Source: Candidatus Fischerbacteria bacterium RBG_13_37_8 (lineage in GTDB: Bacteria; Acidobacteriota; HRBIN11; MFGW01). Taken from it: DNA of 8,850 nt. The stretch lies in the NCBI GenBank assembly GCA_001780385.1, contig MFGW01000232.1, positions 71,790 to 80,639 on the forward strand, in the 5' to 3' direction. Positions 1 to 4,800 of this stretch are shown one piece after another. Under the pieces are notes generated by a model. That model did not search any database, was not told where the DNA came from, and saw nothing but the letters and a program-made list of their open reading frames with translations. Each line of letters opens with the position of its first letter. The first letter of the stretch is position 1. Both the position numbers and the translations under genes were made by a program.

Positions 1-1091
1 GCACTATTACGTAATTTTTCTTCTGAATATTGCTGGATTTGTTTATCATTAAAGTCCAGCAAAATGTAAGAATAAAATCCATCTAACGTTCCAGAGGAGG
101 TCTCAGATTCAATCTCATAGAAATTTGTGCGGCAAGAAACAAGAAAATAAGAAGTCGGATTATTTTTTGCTAATTTTTCAATTTTACGCCTGGCATAAAA
201 AATATCTTTTCCCTGTATCTCATCCAGCCCGTCAAAAATGAATAGTCTATTTTGCTCAGGGATAGCCTCTAAATCAATATCAGAAGGGAATAGCTCGTCT
301 ATATTTGCATTGGTATATTCACTTAATGGCGCAAAAATTGGGTGCAAATTATCTTCAAGAGAAAAATGAGCCCTTACTCTTTCAAGCTCATATGTTTTTC
401 CTGTTCCTGGATCTCCTAATAAAACTACTTTTTTACGATCTTTTATGACATCAATTATATCTTGCGATTTTTTTTCAGCAAGCCACATAAAATCGTATAG
501 ACTATTTTCTTTTGATGGATATACCCTGCGATTGATATAGTTTTGAGGGAATGCATATTCTTTCTTGGGGATAGGAATTTTTCTTTCTTTTATTCTTTTG
601 ACAGCAGCAAGAATACAAGCTCTTAATTGAATTTCAAACGCCTCTATGCTATCAAAAGTTTTATGATAAACAAGATCTAGCTTCTCGATCAACTTTTTGA
701 AATTGATTACATCTTCATTCACGCTTTCTGCCATCTTAAAAAAGAATAGCATAACAGGAAGACCAGTGCTTTTATATCGATTCAATGCTAGCAAAAATTC
801 ATGTTCTGTACCTGCCTTACCTGATAATATTTCTCTCCTAGTTCCAAAGCTTTTCCACATAATTCCAATAAAAAGATCATAATCTCCATGTTCCTTATCA
901 ATTACATATTGCGCCCCTTCAACAGCAAAGTATGCAGGAAAATCATCGTCTTTCCAATATCTGGCATTTAGCCATACACTTTTTAATTCGCGCGATAGAT
1001 AAAAACAAATTTTTTCTGCAAGCCGTGCCTCAATTTCCACATCACTCGGACAAAAGATAGAAACATTAATTTTCAATACATTTTCAAGCAC
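1..1091 (-). CDS. DUF4062/TIR-like plus NACHT NTPase (partial, C-terminus off the left edge)
   Basis: The frame stays open from a GTG start to the window edge, giving 363 visible residues. Residues about 8-120 form an alpha/beta domain with the DUF4062/TIR-like pattern: a VSIFCPSDVE strand-turn near the N-terminus, then DYDLFIGIMWKSFGT (71-84), SGKAGTEHEF (90-99) and LPVMLFFF. A NACHT-type P-loop NTPase follows: Walker A GDPGTGKT (226-233), Walker B LFIFDGLDEI (283-292) with the NACHT-typical DGLDE, and a sensor-1-like SCR (319-321). The missing C-terminus would normally be a repeat-rich sensor. Proteins of this build are STAND NTPases, and bacterial NACHT proteins are known anti-phage factors. 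That this one senses phage and fires its N-terminal domain is inference. GTG is chosen because AAGGAG lies 4 nt upstream; ATG/TTG codons further in lack such a site. It starts 62 bp after hsdM-hsdS with no terminator or clear promoter between, so cotranscription is likely. Confidence 0.85.
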   Translation of the reverse strand, partial: MLENVLKINVSIFCPSDVEIEARLAEKICFYLSRELKSVWLNARYWKDDDFPAYFAVEGAQYVIDKEHGDYDLFIGIMWKSFGTRREILSGKAGTEHEFLLALNRYKSTGLPVMLFFFKMAESVNEDVINFKKLIEKLDLVYHKTFDSIEAFEIQLRACILAAVKRIKERKIPIPKKEYAFPQNYINRRVYPSKENSLYDFMWLAEKKSQDIIDVIKDRKKVVLLGDPGTGKTYELERVRAHFSLEDNLHPIFAPLSEYTNANIDELFPSDIDLEAIPEQNRLFIFDGLDEIQGKDIFYARRKIEKLAKNNPTSYFLVSCRTNFYEIESETSSGTLDGFYSYILLDFNDKQIQQYSEEKLRNS

Positions 1092-1095
1092 AGAT

Positions 1096-1100
1096 CTCCT
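1096..1100 (-). promoter_or_regulatory. Ribosome binding site of the NACHT gene (supports GTG start)
   Basis: AGGAG on the minus strand lies 4 nt before the GTG at 1091. It decides the start, since no other start codon in this part of the frame has a Shine-Dalgarno sequence at usable distance. A small 5-bp inverted repeat (TTATG/CATAA, 1101-1115) abuts it and could slightly mask it. Confidence 0.6.
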
Positions 1101-1153
1101 TTATGATCACCATAAGTTTTTGAATTTTGTCTGTACTAACTGCTTATTATTAC

Positions 1154-3310
1154 TTAACATAATTCTCCTTTAAATGCTCTTTGAAGCAATGAGTTAAAGA
1201 AATTTGATAGAAGTAATCGGGATTCATCATGCTTTTCTTTAAGCTTTTCAATTTTTTGTAAAATATCAACAAACTTTTCTTGAAGACTCATAGGCACGAC
1301 TGGTAATTCAATCGATTTCATAAAGCTAATTGAAGTAACATTTTTCATTGCAGAACCATGAATATGACCAAATAAATATTGCTGAATAGATTTAGATTCA
1401 AAAATACATTTAAAATAAGCGGGCAAAATCTTGTCTGTATCCAAAGTAATTTTTAACAAAGCTTGATTTATTATTCCTTTCTCAGCATTTTTTGGGACAA
1501 TAGCTACTTTCCCAATAGTACCTGAACAACTTATAATTATATCATTTTCCTTGATGGAAAAAGATTGCATTTCCTTAAACTTATTTTCATCTATATAATA
1601 GCTGCCAATTTTAAAATTATTTCGTATAACATTCTTTTGCTCATAAACCTTATAACCTTTCTTTACAAAAATTTCTTTTTTTAGAGATCCTCCAAAAGGA
1701 CCCCTTTTAATAGAATGAGGATCTTTACCTACTAAATTAATAATTTTAATCTTTTTAAAGTCTTTATTGTTATTAATTGGATCATTAAATAATTTGAAAA
1801 AATCTGAGGTTCTAATTATTTCAATAAGTTCTTTAATTTTATTTTCTGAATTTTCAATGTTATCTAATATTATTTTTGGTGAGTCATATTCTATCTCTTC
1901 ATATTCTACTGGTTTGTATCGTGAAATGGATAATTCATAGTTATTCTCTATGACATCTTTTATGTCCACCCATAGCCATTTATCGCCTTTCTGTGGTTGA
2001 ATGCTTTTATCGCGGGATTTCCATTTTTGGATTATATCCGGGATATCATTTTGATCAATTTTGTTTCGCTTATCATCCAGTGAATAGCCATCTGCTTGCA
2101 TATCATAAAACCATATCTTATCTGTTCTTTCTCCTTTTGTGAAAATGAGTACAGCAGTTGATACGCCGGCGTATGGTTTGAAAACACCTGAAGGCATTGA
2201 AATCACAGCTTCAAGTCCACATTTTTCCAGAATCATTTTTCTTGTGTCCACATGTGCGTTGCTTGATCCAAAAAGCACTCCATCAGGAACAATTACTCCA
2301 CATCTTCCTCCAGGAATAAGCATGTTCACGAAAAGATTGAGAAATAATAATTCTGTTTTCGGATGCTGACTTTTTCCTGTTACTGTTAAATCTTCTGCAA
2401 TATCACTCTTGTCCACATTACCCTTGAAAGGCGGATTCGCAAGAATAATGTCATATTGATTTCTTTCTGCAAATCCTTTTGAAAGAGTATCTGCATAACG
2501 AATATTGGGATTGGATATTCCATGAAGCACCATGTTCATTATTGCGATTCTTACCATCGTCGTATCAAATTCATATCCATAAAAAGCTTTTTCCCATAAA
2601 AATTCCCAGTACTTCTTATCGACAATTTTATCTGCCGTCAGGTTATGAGGAGCGCCTTCTTCATCATATTCAATATTTTCAAGATCAGTGTATTCTTTAA
2701 GGATGTGATTGTATGCGCCAATTAAAAATCCAGCCGTACCGCAGGCAGCGTCGCAAATCCTGTTTCCCAGTTTTGGATCTACAAGCTCAACAATCATTCT
2801 TATTATGTGGCGCGGTGTGCGAAATTGACCATTCTTGCCGGATTGTGAAATTTCACTGAGAAGGTATTCATACATGTCTCCCTGGATATCTATGCCTCTC
2901 GCTGTAATATTGAGATCATCTATGATCTTAACTGCTTCCTGAATAAGTGATGGCTTGGGAATAAGAAATACCGCATCCTTCATGGACTCAGCATAAAAAC
3001 TACCAGTACTTCTCAATTCTTTAATGAATGGAAAGGCAACATCACGGACATGCTTGAGCATTGATTCTGCATCATAATGCATCCAATGAGACCACCGGCA
3101 TTCTTCTTTCCCCTCAAAAATAGAATGATACTCCTGCTCCCTCCTTTTGGCAGCATTAACTTCATGATTGTCCATATCTTCCAATCGTTTCATATAGAGG
3201 AGATAGGAAATTTGTTCAATAGCAGATAAAGGATTGGACAAGCCTCCGGAATAAAACATATCCCATAATTTATCTATTTTGTTTTTGATTTCCGGTACTG
3301 ATTTAAGCAT
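1154..3310 (-). CDS. Type I restriction-modification methyltransferase-specificity fusion (HsdM-HsdS, single TRD)
   Basis: This 718-residue protein combines two subunits that are normally separate. Residues about 1-505 are a type I N6-adenine DNA methyltransferase: N-terminal helical HsdM domain, SAM-binding motif DAACGTAGF (187-195), catalytic NPPF (292-295), and the HsdM-type region ending in SRYKPVEYEE. Residues about 520-718 are one HsdS module: a target recognition domain with the GPFGGSLKKE and CSGTIGKVA elements, the ELPVVPMSLQEKF motif, then the conserved helix ending LLQRAFKGEL. A normal HsdS has two such domains, so this protein probably pairs with itself to read a symmetrical bipartite site (inference). 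ATG 3310 is preferred over an in-frame TTG at 3331 because AGGAGG lies 9 nt before the ATG and inside the longer reading. The recognition half is much more AT-rich than the methyltransferase half. It would methylate adenine at the host site and form the core of the complex with HsdR. Confidence 0.93.
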   Translation of the reverse strand: MLKSVPEIKNKIDKLWDMFYSGGLSNPLSAIEQISYLLYMKRLEDMDNHEVNAAKRREQEYHSIFEGKEECRWSHWMHYDAESMLKHVRDVAFPFIKELRSTGSFYAESMKDAVFLIPKPSLIQEAVKIIDDLNITARGIDIQGDMYEYLLSEISQSGKNGQFRTPRHIIRMIVELVDPKLGNRICDAACGTAGFLIGAYNHILKEYTDLENIEYDEEGAPHNLTADKIVDKKYWEFLWEKAFYGYEFDTTMVRIAIMNMVLHGISNPNIRYADTLSKGFAERNQYDIILANPPFKGNVDKSDIAEDLTVTGKSQHPKTELLFLNLFVNMLIPGGRCGVIVPDGVLFGSSNAHVDTRKMILEKCGLEAVISMPSGVFKPYAGVSTAVLIFTKGERTDKIWFYDMQADGYSLDDKRNKIDQNDIPDIIQKWKSRDKSIQPQKGDKWLWVDIKDVIENNYELSISRYKPVEYEEIEYDSPKIILDNIENSENKIKELIEIIRTSDFFKLFNDPINNNKDFKKIKIINLVGKDPHSIKRGPFGGSLKKEIFVKKGYKVYEQKNVIRNNFKIGSYYIDENKFKEMQSFSIKENDIIISCSGTIGKVAIVPKNAEKGIINQALLKITLDTDKILPAYFKCIFESKSIQQYLFGHIHGSAMKNVTSISFMKSIELPVVPMSLQEKFVDILQKIEKLKEKHDESRLLLSNFFNSLLQRAFKGELC

Positions 3311-3319
3311 GAAAGAAGA

Positions 3320-3325
3320 CCTCCT
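3320..3325 (-). promoter_or_regulatory. Ribosome binding site of hsdM-hsdS (fixes ATG 3310)
   Basis: A perfect AGGAGG lies 9 nt upstream of the ATG at 3310. It falls downstream of the alternative TTG start at 3331, so the longer 725-residue version of the protein is unlikely. Confidence 0.8.
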
Positions 3326-3533
3326 ATGCAAATAAGGTGTAGGGGCAGACCAGCGTGTCTGCCCTTTTTATAGTTTTGTTCTTATTATTTACTCTTATCT
3401 CTGCGTGCCCCGCTAGGGGCATGGACGACTCCTTTATTAAAAACAGTGAAGCGGGTATTACATCATTTTGATTACAAATAGCGAGCGGATTATTATCAGT
3501 CGCATTCACATAACCAGGTAATAATATATTCAT
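3324..3533 (-). CDS. Doubtful small ORF in the hsdM-hsdS leader
   Basis: This 69-codon frame starts with ATG just 12-13 nt after the predicted transcription start of the hsdM-hsdS promoter and ends after the TTG that precedes hsdM-hsdS, overlapping it only if the longer start were used. I recognise no domain. The C-terminal half is encoded by the two GC-rich palindromes, which argues that it is an accidental frame through repeat DNA. There is no clear Shine-Dalgarno sequence (only a weak TAGG). A leader peptide or repeat-derived remnant cannot be excluded. Confidence 0.2.
   Translation of the reverse strand: MNILLPGYVNATDNNPLAICNQNDVIPASLFLIKESSMPLAGHAEIRVNNKNKTIKRADTLVCPYTLFA
3343..3364. 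repeat. GC-rich palindrome, 8-bp perfect stem
   Basis: GGGCAGAC and GTCTGCCC pair perfectly around a 6-nt loop. On the plus strand it is followed by five T, which looks like an intrinsic terminator, but no plus-strand gene runs into it. On the minus strand it lies in the hsdM-hsdS leader, 18 nt before the ribosome binding site. It is far more GC-rich than its surroundings, as expected of an inserted palindromic repeat (inference). Confidence 0.6.
3404..3423. repeat. Second GC-rich palindrome
   Basis: CGTGCCCC and GGGGCATG form an 8-bp stem with one G-T pair around the loop GCTA. It lies 40 bp from the palindrome at 3343-3364 and shares the GCGTG motif and the run of C/G pairs with it. The two may be arms of one repeat unit. 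Both lie in the transcribed leader of hsdM-hsdS. Confidence 0.5.
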
Positions 3534-3566
3534 AATGCCTACTTACAGTACATAATATACCTACTT
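3531..3566. repeat. Direct repeat over the hsdM-hsdS promoter (operator candidate)
   Basis: On the plus strand CATAAT-GC-like spacer-CCTACTT occurs twice, at 3531-3544 and 3551-3566. The CCTACTT parts start 22 bp apart, about two helical turns. One copy overlaps the -10 box and the other the predicted start of transcription, as expected for a repressor site. The protein that would bind is unknown. Confidence 0.4.
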
Positions 3567-3580
3567 TTTCCGTTTGTCAA
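3552..3580 (-). promoter_or_regulatory. Strong sigma70-type promoter for hsdM-hsdS
   Basis: On the minus strand a perfect -35 TTGACA (3575-3580) is separated by exactly 17 bp from a -10 TATTAT (3552-3557). Transcription would start near 3545, giving a leader of about 235 nt before the ATG at 3310. It lies in the gap after fic and points into hsdM-hsdS and, probably by readthrough, the NACHT gene. A separate promoter for modification is the usual arrangement in type I systems. Confidence 0.75.
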
Positions 3581-3631
3581 TGGTAACAAGTGGGTATTTG
3601 GTGGTTATTTTTACCTGCTTTATCGATTTTC

Positions 3632-4678
3632 TTACCCTCTTTTCTTCCGCCAACGCGCACCACGTCCCTTGCTCGTCGCTTCTAAATCACCTGTGTCTCT
3701 CATTTGTCGTAACACCTTCCGGATCATATCCCTGCTGATATTAGGACATGCTTCTTCTACATTTTTGATAGAAAACGGCATAATGAAACGTTCAATCACC
3801 GCCATTATTTGTTCTGTTTTTGAGCCTTTACCAATGAACACTCCTACTCTATTCTCAAATTCTTTATATGCGGCTATCAGCGTACCATAAAAATATTCTA
3901 ACCATGGCAAAATATCATGATCACCATCGTGCCATCCTTTTGAAGAATATTCTAAAGCATCATAATAGCTTTCTTTTGATTCTTCTATTATTTTTTCGAT
4001 GCTGATATATTTTCCTACATGATATCCATTTTGATAGAGGAGCAAAAGCGTTAAAAGGCGTGCTATTCTTCCATTACCATCCAGAAAAGGGTGAATGCAT
4101 AAAAAGTCAAATATAATGAGAGGCACAAGTATAAGTGAATCATAAGATTGGGCTTTACAATAGCTGTTGTATAATAATAATAATTTTTTCATTGCCTCAG
4201 GTGTTTCTTGCCATGAAAGCGGCATGAAGCGTATTATTTCTGAGCCATCAGTTTTTCTTTCCACTATTTTATTATCTGTTTTTTTAAAGAATCCCGCTTT
4301 AATAGTTGTATAGCGGTAAAGCATGGAATGAAATTGCAGGATCACATTTTCTGTTAAAGGAATATCCTGGTGTGATTGGTGGATGAGGTTCAAAACATCG
4401 CGGTATCCAGCAACTTCTTGTTCAGATCTGTTGCGGGGAGCTGTGTTTTCTCTTATTAATTTTTCAACACGATCATGAGGAACTGAAATTCCCTCTATTC
4501 TATTTGAAGACTCTGCGCTTTGTATAATTGCTATCTCCAATAGTTTCTCTAAGACATCCGGCGATTGTTTTATATAAAGAGTTTCCTTACCTTTATATTC
4601 TCTTATTAATCCTATGCTGCTAATGATAGATTGCGAGAATCGATAATTTTCAATATAACTATTTTCCAGAGATTTCAT
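3632..4678 (-). CDS. Fic-domain protein (likely AMP transferase) with C-terminal winged helix
   Basis: The 348-residue protein carries the full Fic catalytic motif HPFLDGNGR (196-204) with the catalytic His and the phosphate-binding GNGR. Near residues 58-63 is SNRIEG, matching the [S/T]xxxE[G/N] inhibitory helix; since it lies N-terminal to the Fic motif this is a class II Fic protein, expected to be self-inhibited by Glu62. Residues about 285-345 look like a winged helix (SRDMIRKVLRQMRDTGDLE) and end in a very basic tail, so DNA binding or autoregulation is possible. Family members transfer AMP from ATP to target proteins; the target here is unknown. The ATG has GGAGA 5 nt upstream. It lies between hsdR and hsdM-hsdS. 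Fic genes inside type I loci are known, but their role there is not settled; an accessory toxin or regulator is my inference. Confidence 0.93.
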   Translation of the reverse strand: MKSLENSYIENYRFSQSIISSIGLIREYKGKETLYIKQSPDVLEKLLEIAIIQSAESSNRIEGISVPHDRVEKLIRENTAPRNRSEQEVAGYRDVLNLIHQSHQDIPLTENVILQFHSMLYRYTTIKAGFFKKTDNKIVERKTDGSEIIRFMPLSWQETPEAMKKLLLLYNSYCKAQSYDSLILVPLIIFDFLCIHPFLDGNGRIARLLTLLLLYQNGYHVGKYISIEKIIEESKESYYDALEYSSKGWHDGDHDILPWLEYFYGTLIAAYKEFENRVGVFIGKGSKTEQIMAVIERFIMPFSIKNVEEACPNISRDMIRKVLRQMRDTGDLEATSKGRGARWRKKRG

Positions 4679-4722
4679 TGTATCTCCAACTTTTCTATTA
4701 TTTATATAATATAATACACCTG

Positions 4723-4755
4723 ATTAAAAATATCGATCATTGTCATATTTTTAAT
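4723..4755. repeat. 11-bp perfect inverted repeat upstream of fic (operator or weak hairpin)
   Basis: ATTAAAAATAT (4723-4733) and ATATTTTTAAT (4745-4755) are perfect complements separated by 11 bp, so the arm centres are 22 bp apart, two helical turns. It sits in the 122-bp gap between hsdR and fic, 45 bp before the fic start. The stem is entirely A-T, so it would be a poor terminator and fits a dimer binding site better. No convincing promoter boxes were found in this gap. Confidence 0.45.
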
Positions 4756-4800
4756 TATGTTGCTTAAAGAATTTGATATATTTGAAGAATGAATCTATGA

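Noticed and set aside
465..480. Run of eight A (minus strand) in the NACHT gene as a phase-variation tract
   Set aside because: Runs of this length are expected in such AT-rich DNA and it encodes ordinary Glu-Lys-Lys codons; no sign of frameshift.
697..882. 61-codon plus-strand frame
   Set aside because: It is opposite the DUF4062-NACHT coding region and has no motif or ribosome binding site.
2139..2700. Short plus-strand frames
   Set aside because: They are opposite the conserved methyltransferase domain and show no independent evidence.
3308..3331. TTG at 3331 as start of hsdM-hsdS (725 residues)
   Set aside because: The AGGAGG site lies inside this extension and fits ATG 3310 with 9-nt spacing, and TTG 3331 has no site of its own.
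3343..3369. Hairpin plus T-run as a plus-strand terminator
   Set aside because: No plus-strand gene runs into it; a palindromic repeat is the simpler reading.
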